Of a stretch of DNA of 64,000 bases, positions 43,644-53,305 are shown one piece after another (the first letter of the stretch is position 1; the number at the start of each line of letters is the position of its first letter). The translations under genes and the position numbers were made by a program. Under the pieces are notes generated by a model. That model was given only the letters and a program-made list of their open reading frames with translations, searched no databases and had not been told where the DNA came from. Source of the stretch: Streptomyces albipurpureus (GTDB taxonomy: Bacteria > Actinomycetota > Actinomycetes > Streptomycetales > Streptomycetaceae); contig NZ_JAMQAW010000036.1 in the NCBI RefSeq assembly GCF_023701525.1, forward strand, positions 426,683-490,682, given 5' to 3'.

Positions 43644-44750
43644 CTAGCGGTCCTGGCGCTTCCGCCAGCGGATGCCCGCCTCCAGGAAACCGTCGATCTC
43701 GCCATCCAGAACGGACTGCGGATTGCCGACCTCGAACTCTGTGCGCAGATCCTTGACCATCTGGTAGGGGTGCAGAACGTAGGAGCGCATCTGGTTGCCC
43801 CAGGAGTTGCCGCCGTCGCCCTTGAGGGCGTCCATCCTCGCCTGCTCCTCATGGCGGCGGCGCTCCAGCAGCTTCGCCTGGAGGACGTTCATCGCACTCG
43901 CCTTGTTCTGGATCTGCGAGCGCTCGTTCTGGCAGGAGACCACGATGTTGGTCGGCAGGTGGGTGATGCGAACCGCCGAGTCGGTGGTGTTCACTCCCTG
44001 ACCACCGGGGCCCGAGGCGCGGTAGACATCGATCCGCAGTTCGGACTCGTCGATCTCGACGTGGTCGCTCTGCTCGACCACGGGGAGCACCTCGACGCCG
44101 GCGAAGGACGTCTGGCGGCGGCCCTGGTTGTCGAAGGGGGAGATGCGCACCAGCCGGTGAGTGCCCTGCTCGACCGAGAGGGTGCCATAGGCATAGGGGG
44201 CCTTGACCACAAAGGTGGTCGACTTGATGCCGGCCTCCTCGGCGAACGACGTCTCATAGACCTCGGTCGAGTACCCATGGCGCTCGGCCCAGCGCAGATA
44301 CATGCGCTGGAGCCGCTCGGCGAAGTCGGACGCGTCCACTCCGCCGGCTTCCGCGCGGATGTTGACCAGCGCCTCACGCTCGTCGTACTCGCCGGAGAGA
44401 AGGGTGCGCACTTCCATCTCTTCCAGTGCCTTGCGGACATCCACCAGCTCGGACTCGGCCTCGGCGAGCGTGTCCGCGTCGTCCTCGGCCTCGGCCAGTT
44501 CGAAGAGCACGGACAGATCATCGATCCGGCTGCGGAGAGCCTCGACCTTGCGCAGCTCCGCCTGGAGGTGGGAGAGCTTGCTGGTGATTTTCTGCGCCGC
44601 TTCCGGGTCGTCCCACAGGGACGGGGCTGCGGCCTGCTCCTCCAGCACGGCAATGTCAGCCCTCATCCTGTCGAGGTCCAGGACGGCCTCGATCGACCCC
44701 ATGGTCGAGGAGAGGGACTTCAGCTCTTCAGATACATCGACGACTGCCAC
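43644..44750 (-). CDS. prfB: Peptide chain release factor 2
   Basis: A 368-residue RF2 that releases peptides at UGA and UAA. The SPF anticodon-like motif is in VRISPFDNQGRRQTSF and the GGQ hydrolysis motif at G249-G250-Q251 (GPGGQGVNTTDSAVRITHLP). Unlike E. coli prfB, there is no in-frame UGA near codon 26 or frameshift signal: the gene reads straight through. The C-terminus (FLEAGIRWRKRQDR) is complete. It is followed by a terminator and lies 82 bp downstream of a kinase gene stop. Confidence 0.97.
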   Translation of the reverse strand: MAVVDVSEELKSLSSTMGSIEAVLDLDRMRADIAVLEEQAAAPSLWDDPEAAQKITSKLSHLQAELRKVEALRSRIDDLSVLFELAEAEDDADTLAEAESELVDVRKALEEMEVRTLLSGEYDEREALVNIRAEAGGVDASDFAERLQRMYLRWAERHGYSTEVYETSFAEEAGIKSTTFVVKAPYAYGTLSVEQGTHRLVRISPFDNQGRRQTSFAGVEVLPVVEQSDHVEIDESELRIDVYRASGPGGQGVNTTDSAVRITHLPTNIVVSCQNERSQIQNKASAMNVLQAKLLERRRHEEQARMDALKGDGGNSWGNQMRSYVLHPYQMVKDLRTEFEVGNPQSVLDGEIDGFLEAGIRWRKRQDR

Positions 44751-44832
44751 GGGTCCAGCGTAACGGCTGGGTGCAACTTACCCGTCCGCCAGGGTTTGGC
44801 AGCGGCTTTCGCCACCCCACCAGGGTCGGCTT

Positions 44833-46083
44833 CTAGGGCTCCGCGGTGGAGGACTTGGAGTCTCTCGGGGGCGGTTCGGCTTCGCCGTCACCCGTCGCGA
44901 GCCAGCCGCCGACGCTCACCGCGGCGATCACCGCGACAGCGGCCGCACCCAGGGTGATCCGTCGCTTACGCACCGCACTGGCCCGACTGGCGGTCTGCTT
45001 GTTGCGGGCCGAGCCGGGGCGGGGCTGGCCCGGGGTTCGTGGCGCGCGGGCGGTGCCGTACGCCCCACCGGCGAGCTCGTCCGGGGCGGGGACGCGCATG
45101 GAGGTGTGGGTGTCGCGGTTGGAGTCGGCCGGGGGCCCGCCGGGCACGAGCGGGACCGCGCCACGGCGGCGCACCTCGCCGGTGGGTTCGGGAACGGCTT
45201 CCTCGTAGGGTTCGGCGGGCGGCTCGGAGTCGGGCTCGTCGACGTCCAGCGGAGGCAGGCCGGACAGCAGCGGCAGCAGTTCACGCAGCCGGGCCGCCAC
45301 CTCGGAGGCGCGCAGCCGGGAGGCGGGGGCCTTGGCCAGGCACTGGACGATCAGCTGCCACAGCTCCTCCGGGATGCCCGGCAGGGGGACGACCGTCTCG
45401 GTGACATGGCGGCGCAGTACCGCCCCAGGATGCCCCCCGCCGAACGGGGTGAAGCCCGCGAGGAGTTCATAGAGGACGGTGGCGAGGGCGTAGATGTCGA
45501 CCGCGGCCCGCGGTGGGAGCCCCTCGACTATCTCGGGAGCGAGGTAGTCCGGGGTGCCGATGATGCGGGTCGACTTGGTGCGGCCCGGGGTGTCGATCAG
45601 CTTGGCGACACCGAAGTCGGTGAGCAGGGCCGGGTGGGCTCCGCCGGGGCCGAGCTCCCCTTCCATGTTGAGCAGGATGTTCTCGGGCTTGACGTCCCGG
45701 TGGACGATCTGGGCCGCATGGGCGGCGGCCAGTCCATCGGCGACGTCCGCGATGATCGCCACCGCCGCCTCGGGGGCGAGCCTGCGCTCCCGGTCCAGAC
45801 GGGTGCGCAGATCGGTGCCCCGGACCAGCTCCATGACCAGGGCGAGGTCATTGCCGTCGACGACGAGATCGCGAACGGCGACGACGCTGGGGTGGTCCAG
45901 GCTCAGCAGGGCTGTGCGCTCCTGGACGAAGCGTCCAACCAGTTCCTGGTCCGAGGCGAGGTCTTCGCGCAACAGCTTGATGGCGACGGGCCCGTCAGGC
46001 CCGTCCCCTGCCCAGACCGTGCCCGCACTGCCCCGACCGAGGATCTGGTGCGCCGTGTACCGGCTACCGATGTTCCGTGCCAA
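44833..46083 (-). CDS. pkaB: Ser/Thr protein kinase (PkaB-like)
   Basis: A 416-residue receptor-type kinase. The glycine loop is LGRGSAGTVWAGDGPDGPVA, the catalytic loop VHRDVKPENILLN, DFG LLTDFGVAKL, and APE-like YLAPEIVEGLPPRAAVDIYA. Hydrophobic residues follow near 385 (ITLGAAAVAVIAAVSVGGWL), a single membrane span. It phosphorylates Ser/Thr in proteins. Together with the next kinase it forms a tandem pair recognised from S. coelicolor gene order. No extracellular sensor domain of note follows the span. Confidence 0.93.
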   Translation of the reverse strand: MARNIGSRYTAHQILGRGSAGTVWAGDGPDGPVAIKLLREDLASDQELVGRFVQERTALLSLDHPSVVAVRDLVVDGNDLALVMELVRGTDLRTRLDRERRLAPEAAVAIIADVADGLAAAHAAQIVHRDVKPENILLNMEGELGPGGAHPALLTDFGVAKLIDTPGRTKSTRIIGTPDYLAPEIVEGLPPRAAVDIYALATVLYELLAGFTPFGGGHPGAVLRRHVTETVVPLPGIPEELWQLIVQCLAKAPASRLRASEVAARLRELLPLLSGLPPLDVDEPDSEPPAEPYEEAVPEPTGEVRRRGAVPLVPGGPPADSNRDTHTSMRVPAPDELAGGAYGTARAPRTPGQPRPGSARNKQTASRASAVRKRRITLGAAAVAVIAAVSVGGWLATGDGEAEPPPRDSKSSTAEP

Positions 46084-46164
46084 GACTGCTCCCTCAGCGG
46101 CTGGCGTTGTCCATAACGTACGCGTGGTTATGGCAACCGCGCGCCCCAGATGACACCAACCTTC

Positions 46165-46195
46165 ACTTCCGCGGGCGGTTTTTGCCCGCGGAAGT
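46165..46195 (-). terminator. Hairpin after the first kinase gene
   Basis: A perfect 12-bp stem acttccgcgggc/gcccgcggaagt with loop ggttttt, located 33 bp downstream of the stop of the pkaA gene on the minus strand. Confidence 0.8.
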
Positions 46196-46227
46196 CGATA
46201 AATCCACTCGGCCGTGGGGAGTGGTGG

Positions 46228-47991
46228 CTACTGCCCGGTGTCCGGGTTATTGGTGTTGGGCTCGTTTGTGGTCGAGTCGGAAGCGCCGAGTTCGGAAATC
46301 CAGTCCGTCACATTGGTGACGCCGTCACCAATCGCGTCCCAGTAGCTCTTTCCATCGGCGATCCAGCCCTGAACGGGGGTCAGCTCCCAGATCAGCCAGC
46401 CCGCGACAACCAGCATGAGGATCGAGAACAGACAGCCCTTGAGGCAGCCGAGTCCAGGAATACGCATGGGGTTGGAACTGCGCTGCCTGGGCTGACGCGG
46501 GGCTGGCGGTTGAGGCTGCTGTGGTTGCTGAGGCTGCTGCGGAGGTGAGTATGGCTGGGGTGCGTACTGCTGGCGCTGGGGCGGCTGCGGGCGCTGCTGC
46601 TGGCGAGGCTGAGGTTGCGGCCTGGCCCGCCGCGGTTGCGGCTGCGGCGGAGGCGGCGCGTACTGCTGCTGCTGCTGCTGTTGGTGCTGCTGCTGGGGAG
46701 AGTGCGGTGGTTGCGGAGGCTGCTGCGGCTGCTGACGCTGGGGGCGGCGGCGCAGCGGGTCCTGACTCGGGTCCAGGTACTGGACCTGGGTCTGGTCATT
46801 GCGATCGCGCGCCGCCTGGAGCTGGGATTGCCAGGGGTGCGGGTCCTGGGACCCGGGAGAACCGTCGGGGCGCGGCGGCACCGGCGGCATCATCGCGGTC
46901 GGATCGGACGCCCCGGCGCGCGGCAGAACGCTCGTCGGGTCGGCGGCGCCCGAGGGGGAGCCGGTCTGCTGCATCACGCTGGTCGCGGCGTTGGGGTCGT
47001 AACCGCCGGGCGATCCGGTGTTGGGCAGCATCTGGGTCGGGGCGGCCGCTCCGGGGGTCTCGGGGACCTGGGCCGGCGCGGGGTCGGGCGCGAGCAGGGC
47101 GGCCACTCCGAGGGCGGCGTCGACCTGGGCACCGCTGGAGTGCACCCCGACACCGGCGGCGACGGTGCGCAGCGCGCGGGCGAGGTTGACCGCGCTGGGG
47201 CGCTCGCCCGGCTCCTTGCGCAGGCAGCGCTCTATGACCGTCCACAGCGGCTCGGGCACGGTGGTGGGGCGCCGGGGTTCCTCGCTCAGATGGCGGTGGA
47301 GCACTTCGAGCGCGGTGCCGCCGGCGAACGGCGGACGGCCGGTGACCAGCTCGTACAGCAGGATGCCGGCACCGTAGATGTCGACGGCGGAGGTCTGCGG
47401 GCGGCCTTCGGCGGACTCGGGGGCGATATAGGCCGGGGTGCCCACGAACTCATGGGTACGGGTCAGGCCCGGGGAGTCAGCGAGGCGGGCGATGCCGAAG
47501 TCGGTCAGCATCGGATGCATCTGTCCGTCGGCGTCCGTTTTCAGCAGGACGTTCGCCGGCTTGAGGTCACGGTGGACGACCCCGTCGGAATGGCTGGCGG
47601 CGAGGGCGTCGGCGACCTGGGCCGTCAGCAGGGAGGCGGCGACCGGGGTGAAGGGGCCGTTGTCCCGGAGATAGCGGTGGAGGTCGGGGCCGTCGATCAG
47701 ATCCATGACCAGGGCGAGGAGATCGCCCTCGACGACCAGGTCACGGGTCCGCACGATGTTCGGGTGGGTCAGGCGGAGCAGTACGGAACGCTCGCGCAAA
47801 AAGCGCATCACGATGTCCGCGTCGTTCGCCAGCTCCTCCTTGAGGACCTTGATCGCGACCGTCTCGCCGGGCTGGCCCGGCACCGCCGCCTCGGCGCCCG
47901 CGGTCTCGCGCTGCCTGGCACGCCAGACGGTGCCGGTGGCTCCGCGGCCGAGTGGCTGCTCCAGGAGGTACTTGCTGCCTACAGGCCGCAC
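46228..47991 (-). CDS. pkaA: Ser/Thr protein kinase (PkaA-like) with Pro/Gln-rich linker
   Basis: A 587-residue kinase. The kinase domain occupies about residues 6-275, with HRDLKPANVLLK, LTDFGIARLADSPG and YIAPESAEGRPQTSA. A 180-residue Pro/Gln-rich linker follows, with glutamine runs encoded by a ctg/cag tract (about 46665-46700) that are unusual. Then comes a cysteine-containing segment (GCLKGCLFSILMLVVAGWLI) forming one membrane span, and a short extracellular tail. The GTG at 47991 is chosen because GGGAG lies nine bases upstream; the longer frame has no ribosome site. It is divergent from the FHA-FtsK gene. Confidence 0.92.
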   Translation of the reverse strand: MRPVGSKYLLEQPLGRGATGTVWRARQRETAGAEAAVPGQPGETVAIKVLKEELANDADIVMRFLRERSVLLRLTHPNIVRTRDLVVEGDLLALVMDLIDGPDLHRYLRDNGPFTPVAASLLTAQVADALAASHSDGVVHRDLKPANVLLKTDADGQMHPMLTDFGIARLADSPGLTRTHEFVGTPAYIAPESAEGRPQTSAVDIYGAGILLYELVTGRPPFAGGTALEVLHRHLSEEPRRPTTVPEPLWTVIERCLRKEPGERPSAVNLARALRTVAAGVGVHSSGAQVDAALGVAALLAPDPAPAQVPETPGAAAPTQMLPNTGSPGGYDPNAATSVMQQTGSPSGAADPTSVLPRAGASDPTAMMPPVPPRPDGSPGSQDPHPWQSQLQAARDRNDQTQVQYLDPSQDPLRRRPQRQQPQQPPQPPHSPQQQHQQQQQQQYAPPPPQPQPRRARPQPQPRQQQRPQPPQRQQYAPQPYSPPQQPQQPQQPQPPAPRQPRQRSSNPMRIPGLGCLKGCLFSILMLVVAGWLIWELTPVQGWIADGKSYWDAIGDGVTNVTDWISELGASDSTTNEPNTNNPDTGQ

Positions 47992-48480
47992 GTCATGCGC
48001 TCCCTGCTGATCGTGGTCCTTGCGTGGTCCGGGCCCACTATGACGCCGCCCGGGTGTCCGACCCACTTTAATGCCGCCGCACAAGTCGCCGGCCGGTTGT
48101 CCGCGGGTCTTCTCCGCTGGTCCGGTCCGGTACGGGCCGGTGGAGTACCGGTCCCGTAGCCGCAATGCGCCGCGGGTGCGGCCGTGTGGTGTCCGCAGCA
48201 AAGACGCGAAGGGAGTACGGAAGGTTGCCGAACTGGCGTGCCGTACACAACACAGTCCTGACGCTTGCTGACCCAACCAGGCACTTTTCCGTCCGGATAG
48301 GATCATTCAAGATCACTTATCGCCGGTTGCCGGGCGCGTTGTCAGTAGCAGGTGCGAGGATGCCTCAAGCACGGAGCCGTGGGACGGGAGCCCTGGTGCT
48401 CTGTGTCGACCTGCCGGGTGGGGGCAATCGGAGGCGGCTCCCCTGCCGGGTACCCCGTGCAGAAGGGATTGCAGACGGCG
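47992..48480. promoter_or_regulatory. 489-bp divergent promoter region between pkaA and the FHA-FtsK gene
   Basis: No gene is present. The region separates the kinase pair from the FHA protein, which is likely to be in the same pathway. An AT-richer segment near 48290-48325 (tccggataggatcattcaag) could hold a promoter for the FHA gene. I recognised no operator. Confidence 0.5.
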
Positions 48481-51400
48481 ATGCAGATCCGGCTGACCGT
48501 TCTCGCGCCGCGTGCCGGGCAGTCCGCGGCGGCGGGTGGGACCGCAGCGGGGCAGGCCGGACCGGCCCGCGCCCGTGGCTGCGATGTGCTCGTCACCGCG
48601 CCCGCCGGCACGGCTCTCGGAGCCGTGGCGTCCGGTCTGGCGACCGCCGCCGCGGGCCCGGACATATCCGGTGCCGTCGTCTTGTACGTGGGACAGGAGC
48701 GGCTCGACGCCCAGCGCCACATCCTCGGCGAGCCACCACTGATCGATGGCGCGGTGCTGTCCTTCCAGTGCCCCGGCGAGACGGAGCCGCCCGGCGCGGA
48801 AGCCCCCGCACAGCTCCATGTCGTCGCGGGCCCGGACGCGGGTGGGGTCCACCTCCTGCACGGCGGGCAGATCAGTGTGGGGCGCTCGGCCGACGCGGAT
48901 GTCGCGCTGGACGACCCCGATGTCTCCCGGCTGCACTGTTCGGTGACGGTCGAGGAAGACGGCCGGGTGACGGTCGCCGACCTCGGCTCGACCAATGGCA
49001 CCACGCTGGACGGCAGGCCCGTGGGCCCCCGCCCGGTGCGACTGCCCGCGGGCGCGCTGCTGCGGTTGGGGGAATCCGCGCTGCGCCTGGCTCCCGGCAC
49101 TCCCGCACCGGCTCTGTCGACCGACCCGGACGGGGAGGGCCACCTCCGCGTACCCGACGGTGTCTCCTTCGTCGATCCCCTGGATGACTCCAGCCGTGAG
49201 CAGCGTCCGGCGGAGCCCGGGTGGGGACCCCCGCCCATCACGGACTCCGGCCATCCGGACCACCCGGCCCAAGCTCTCTTCGACGGCAGCCGGGTACCCC
49301 CGCAGTACCAGCCCACGCTCCCCGGCCCGGCTGCCCCGGTGCACTCCCGCCCGCTGGACAGCGCGGGAACCGAGGGTCCCGGTGGCCAGGGCGGGCAGGA
49401 GGGTCGCGGCGGGCGCAAGCGGGGCATAGGCGCCTGGGCGCGGCGGCTGGCCGGGGGCAGGGACGAGACCGCGGGTGCCGCCGCGGTCGACTACCCCCCG
49501 GAATGGCCAGTTTCGGGACCTTCCGTACCCGCCGCGAGATCAGAGCTGTCCGGGCGGTTCACCGCCGAGCGCTGGCCCGATCCCGCCGCCGTGCTCCTGA
49601 CCGCGCTCGGCCCGGGGCCCCGGCTCTGGGAGCGTGGTCCGGCGCACCCCGAGTCACTGGTGCTCCGGCTCGGCACGGACGATCGGGACGGGCTGCCCTC
49701 GGTACCGGTGACCGTCGGATTGCGGGAGGCGGGCTCCCTCGGTCTCGCAGGGCCCCGGGCCCGCCTGGCCGGGTTGGCCCGCTGGGCGGTCGCACAGCTC
49801 GCGGCCGCGCACTCCCCCACCGAGCTGGAGATCGTACTGATCAGTGCCGATCGCTCCCGCAGCCTGGACGAACGCAGGGCCGAGTGGGCGTGGCTCGGCT
49901 GGCTGCCCCAGCTGCGGCCAGCCCACGGCCAGGACTGTCGCATGCTGCTGGCGTACGACCGCGACCAGGCCGCGGCGCGTACCGCCGAGTTGACGCGCCG
50001 GTTGGACGACGGCCCGCTGGGCCCGGGCTGGCCAAGCGCCGACCCGCGAGCCGTGGCGGAAGCCGCCGGGCGGCATGTCGGAGGACGTACCGTCGTCATC
50101 GTCGACGGCGATCCGGGCTCGGCAGCGCTGCGGGAGGCGACCGCACGGCTCGCGAGCACCGGCCGGGCGACCGGTATCCATCTGATCGTGCTGGCCGAGA
50201 CACCGCCGGCCTCCCCCCACTCACCGATCGCCGCGACCTATGAGACGGCGTGCGCGGCATCGCTCGCCTTCCGTGAGTGCGGGGCGGTCGCCATGCTCAG
50301 CGGCGATGTGGCCACCGCCCTGCGACTGCTGCGGACGGCCGGCGGGCTGCCCGCCGGACAAGGCACCCTGGCAGCGGTGGACGCCGTTTCGGCGGCCTGG
50401 GCCGAGCGCTTCGCCCGAGCCCTCGCCCCGCTGCGCACCGAAGGCCCCGCGGGGTCCGACACGGGCCCCGGGCGGGCCGCCGCGCTCCCCCGCTCCGCCC
50501 GTCTCCTGGACGAACTGGGACTCGCCCGCGCCACTCCCGCTTCCCTGATGGCGCGTTGGGCATCGGCCACCGATATGGCCCAGAAAGCCGGCCAGCCCCC
50601 TCCCGCGTCGGCCGATGGGCGACCGGGCAGGCCCGTGGATCAGGTCGAGGGCCGCTGGCCGGACGGCACCGCGGTGCTCGGCGCTGGCCCGCGCGGTCCG
50701 CTCACCATCAATCTGACCGCGGACGAGCCACATCTGCTGATCGAAGGTCCGCCCGGTAGCGGTCGCACCGAGCTGCTGCGCTCCATCGCCGCGTCCCTCG
50801 CATCCGCCGCCCGCCCCGACCGACTCGGTCTGCTGCTGGTCGACGGAGCCGGCGGGGAGCGCGGCGACGGCCTCGCGGCCTGCACCGAGCTTCCGCATGC
50901 CTTCGACCATCTGGTCGCCAGCGACCCGCTGCGCATGCGCGCCTTCGCTCAGGCGCTCGGCGCCGAGTTGAAGCGGCGGGCGGAGATCCTGGGGGGCGCG
51001 AGCTTCACCGCAGGGCAGCAGGGCCGTCAGCTGGCGGGCCGCAGGGTCGGTCAGCGCCCGTCCAGCGCCGCCGAACAGAGCGGATCAAGCCTCCCACCGC
51101 CCCGCGGGCACCACAGTGCGGCCACGGCCTCTCCGCCGCCCACGGCCAACGGGTCGGGCGGCCACCCGCACGGCGATCTCGACTCCCCACCCAGCGGCAC
51201 CCTGCGCCTGCGTCCCGGCGGGCGTGGCAACGTCACCGCCACCACCACCGAACGCCCCCTGCCCCGACTGGTCGTTCTCGTCGATGACTTCGACGCGCTG
51301 GTGGCCCCGGCCCTGGGGAGTACGGGCCGTCCGGCGGCGGGTTCGGTCGTCCGGGCGCTGGAGGCGGTGGCACGCGACGGCGGCCGGCTCGGCGTCCATC

Positions 51401-51786
51401 TCATCGCCACCTCCGCCCGCCCCGAGTACACGGCCGACACCGAGTTGGCGCGCGGCACCCGACTGCGCGCCGTCCTCGACGCCCCGCCCGTCAACCCCGG
51501 GCCGGGGGAGCCCGCCCCGGGCCGGGGCCGGCTGAGCCACCCGGATGGGCGCGAGACCCCGTTCCAGAGCGGCCGGGTCACCGGGCGCATTCCCCGTACG
51601 GCGACCCTGCGCCCCACCGTCGTCCCCCTGGAGTGGGAACGGATGGGCGATCCGCCGACGCGCCGGCCCGTACGGGAACTGGGCAATGGGCCAACCGATC
51701 TCGCGCTGCTGGCCAGCGCGCTGGAGCGGGCGGCCAGCCTGGTCGACGCGCGGCCGCTGTCACCACTCACTCTCATACATCCCTAA
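48481..51786 (+). CDS. FHA-domain FtsK/SpoIIIE-like ATPase family protein
   Basis: A 1101-residue protein. FHA domain at about 110-185: V133-G134-R135 with SADADVALDD, then SRLHCSV and DLGSTNGTTL, which binds phosphothreonine. Two FtsK/SpoIIIE-like (EccC-like) ATPase regions follow. The first P-loop is degraded (GLAGPRARLAGLARW). The second is GPPGSGRT at 756-763, with Arg762 where Lys is normal. A Walker B-like LVVLVDDFDALV is at 930-940. No membrane span was found. The ATG at 48481 gives MQIRLTVLAPRAG; an upstream GTG is an alternative. It lies opposite pkaA, a probable kinase for its ligand. Confidence 0.88.
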   Translation: MQIRLTVLAPRAGQSAAAGGTAAGQAGPARARGCDVLVTAPAGTALGAVASGLATAAAGPDISGAVVLYVGQERLDAQRHILGEPPLIDGAVLSFQCPGETEPPGAEAPAQLHVVAGPDAGGVHLLHGGQISVGRSADADVALDDPDVSRLHCSVTVEEDGRVTVADLGSTNGTTLDGRPVGPRPVRLPAGALLRLGESALRLAPGTPAPALSTDPDGEGHLRVPDGVSFVDPLDDSSREQRPAEPGWGPPPITDSGHPDHPAQALFDGSRVPPQYQPTLPGPAAPVHSRPLDSAGTEGPGGQGGQEGRGGRKRGIGAWARRLAGGRDETAGAAAVDYPPEWPVSGPSVPAARSELSGRFTAERWPDPAAVLLTALGPGPRLWERGPAHPESLVLRLGTDDRDGLPSVPVTVGLREAGSLGLAGPRARLAGLARWAVAQLAAAHSPTELEIVLISADRSRSLDERRAEWAWLGWLPQLRPAHGQDCRMLLAYDRDQAAARTAELTRRLDDGPLGPGWPSADPRAVAEAAGRHVGGRTVVIVDGDPGSAALREATARLASTGRATGIHLIVLAETPPASPHSPIAATYETACAASLAFRECGAVAMLSGDVATALRLLRTAGGLPAGQGTLAAVDAVSAAWAERFARALAPLRTEGPAGSDTGPGRAAALPRSARLLDELGLARATPASLMARWASATDMAQKAGQPPPASADGRPGRPVDQVEGRWPDGTAVLGAGPRGPLTINLTADEPHLLIEGPPGSGRTELLRSIAASLASAARPDRLGLLLVDGAGGERGDGLAACTELPHAFDHLVASDPLRMRAFAQALGAELKRRAEILGGASFTAGQQGRQLAGRRVGQRPSSAAEQSGSSLPPPRGHHSAATASPPPTANGSGGHPHGDLDSPPSGTLRLRPGGRGNVTATTTERPLPRLVVLVDDFDALVAPALGSTGRPAAGSVVRALEAVARDGGRLGVHLIATSARPEYTADTELARGTRLRAVLDAPPVNPGPGEPAPGRGRLSHPDGRETPFQSGRVTGRIPRTATLRPTVVPLEWERMGDPPTRRPVRELGNGPTDLALLASALERAASLVDARPLSPLTLIHP

Positions 51787-51934
51787 CGCCGCGGGTATTC
51801 ATGTCCTTTGACGGGACAGCACGTCACAGAGGGATCACAAAAGACGGCCCGGGCCTCGCGGCGGTGTTGCGACACTGCTGGGCCCGGCGTACACCTATCG
51901 GTCAACGGGAACGCACGAAAGAGACGGGGCAGCA

Positions 51935-53302
51935 ATGCGCACAACTCTTCGTACGGGCAGGACCGCCGCGGTATTAACCGCAGTTGTCGCGCTCACAGTG
52001 GCCGGATGTGGTGGCGATGGCGACGGTGAGGGTAAACCAGAGAAATCCGGTGACACCAAGGGTTCAGCCCCCACATCCACCCTCCAACTCCCCAAGTTGA
52101 ACGGGGAGAAAGTGCAAGTGGCCGCCGTCTGGAGCGGCCCCGAGCAAGAGAATTTCGTCAGGGTTCTCGATGAGTTCGAGAAGCGGACCGGTGCCGAAGT
52201 CACCTTTGTGCCGGCGCAGGACCCGATCGTCAACTTCCTTGGTACGAAGATTGCCGGCGGAAGCCCTCCCGACGTGGCGATGCTCCCGCAGCCGGGCGCC
52301 ATCCAGCAGGCGGTCCAACGCAAGTGGGCCAAGCCCGTCGGACCGGAAGCCAAGGCGCAGTTGACGAAGAACTACTCCATGGGCTGGCAGCAGATCGGCC
52401 AGGTCAAGGGCGAGCAGTACGGCGTCTATTACAAGGCCGCCAACAAGTCCCTGATCTGGTACAACAGCGCCGCATTCGAGAATGCGGGCGCGCAGGAACC
52501 CAAGACCTGGAAGGACTTCATCACCACCGCCGAAACGGTGTCCGCCTCCGGTGTCACCCCCGTCTCGGTGGCGGGCGCTGACGGGTGGACGCTCACCGAC
52601 TGGTTCGAGAACATCTACCTCTCCCAGGCGGGCCCGGAGAAATACGACCAGCTCGCCCAGCACAAGATCAAATGGACCGATCCCTCGGTGAAGGCGGCCC
52701 TGACGACGTTGGCCGAGCTCTTCGGTAAGCCGAATCTCATCGCGGGTGGGGCGGACGGCGCGCTCCAGACGGAGTTCCCGGCGTCGGTCACCCAGACCTT
52801 CACCGGCGGTGACCAGCCCAAGGGAGCCATGGTCTTCGAGGGCGACTTCGTCACTGTCAACATCGCCCAGACGGATGCCAAGATCGGTACGGATGCCAAG
52901 GTGTTCCCCTTCCCAGCCGTGGGCGCGGAACCCCCGGTGGTCACGGGCGGGGACGCGGCCGTGGCGCTGAAGGACAGCAAGGGCGCGCAGGCGCTGCTGA
53001 CGTTCCTGGCCTCACCGGACGCGGCGGCGATCTCGGCGGCGGCGGGCGGATTCCTCTCCCCCAACAAGTCACTGGATCTCGCCGCCTACCCCAATGACGT
53101 ACTGCGCGATATCGCCAAGGCCCTGATCGCGTCGGGCGATGATTTCCGCTTCGATATGTCGGACCAGATGCCGCAGTCCTTCGGCGGTACTCCGGGCAAG
53201 GGTTTCTGGAAGGCGCTCCAGGACTTTCTGAAGAATCCCAAGAACATCGCGGGAACCCAGCAGCAGCTGGAGTCCGACGCCGCCAAGGCGTACAAGAGCT
53301 AA
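51935..53302 (+). CDS. Sugar-binding lipoprotein of second ABC importer
   Basis: A 455-residue CUT1 solute-binding lipoprotein. The signal peptide (AAVLTAVVALTVAGC) has lipobox cysteine about residue 25, and an acidic/Gly linker (GGDGDGEGKPEKSGD) follows. MalE-like blocks are VQVAAVWSGPEQENFVRVLD, VPAQDPIVNFLGTKIAGGSP, and GADGWTLTDWFENIYLSQAG. It is first in an operon with two permeases. Ligand sugar is unknown; an alpha-glucoside or oligosaccharide would be typical. Confidence 0.92.
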   Translation: MRTTLRTGRTAAVLTAVVALTVAGCGGDGDGEGKPEKSGDTKGSAPTSTLQLPKLNGEKVQVAAVWSGPEQENFVRVLDEFEKRTGAEVTFVPAQDPIVNFLGTKIAGGSPPDVAMLPQPGAIQQAVQRKWAKPVGPEAKAQLTKNYSMGWQQIGQVKGEQYGVYYKAANKSLIWYNSAAFENAGAQEPKTWKDFITTAETVSASGVTPVSVAGADGWTLTDWFENIYLSQAGPEKYDQLAQHKIKWTDPSVKAALTTLAELFGKPNLIAGGADGALQTEFPASVTQTFTGGDQPKGAMVFEGDFVTVNIAQTDAKIGTDAKVFPFPAVGAEPPVVTGGDAAVALKDSKGAQALLTFLASPDAAAISAAAGGFLSPNKSLDLAAYPNDVLRDIAKALIASGDDFRFDMSDQMPQSFGGTPGKGFWKALQDFLKNPKNIAGTQQQLESDAAKAYKS

Positions 53303-53305
53303 CGG

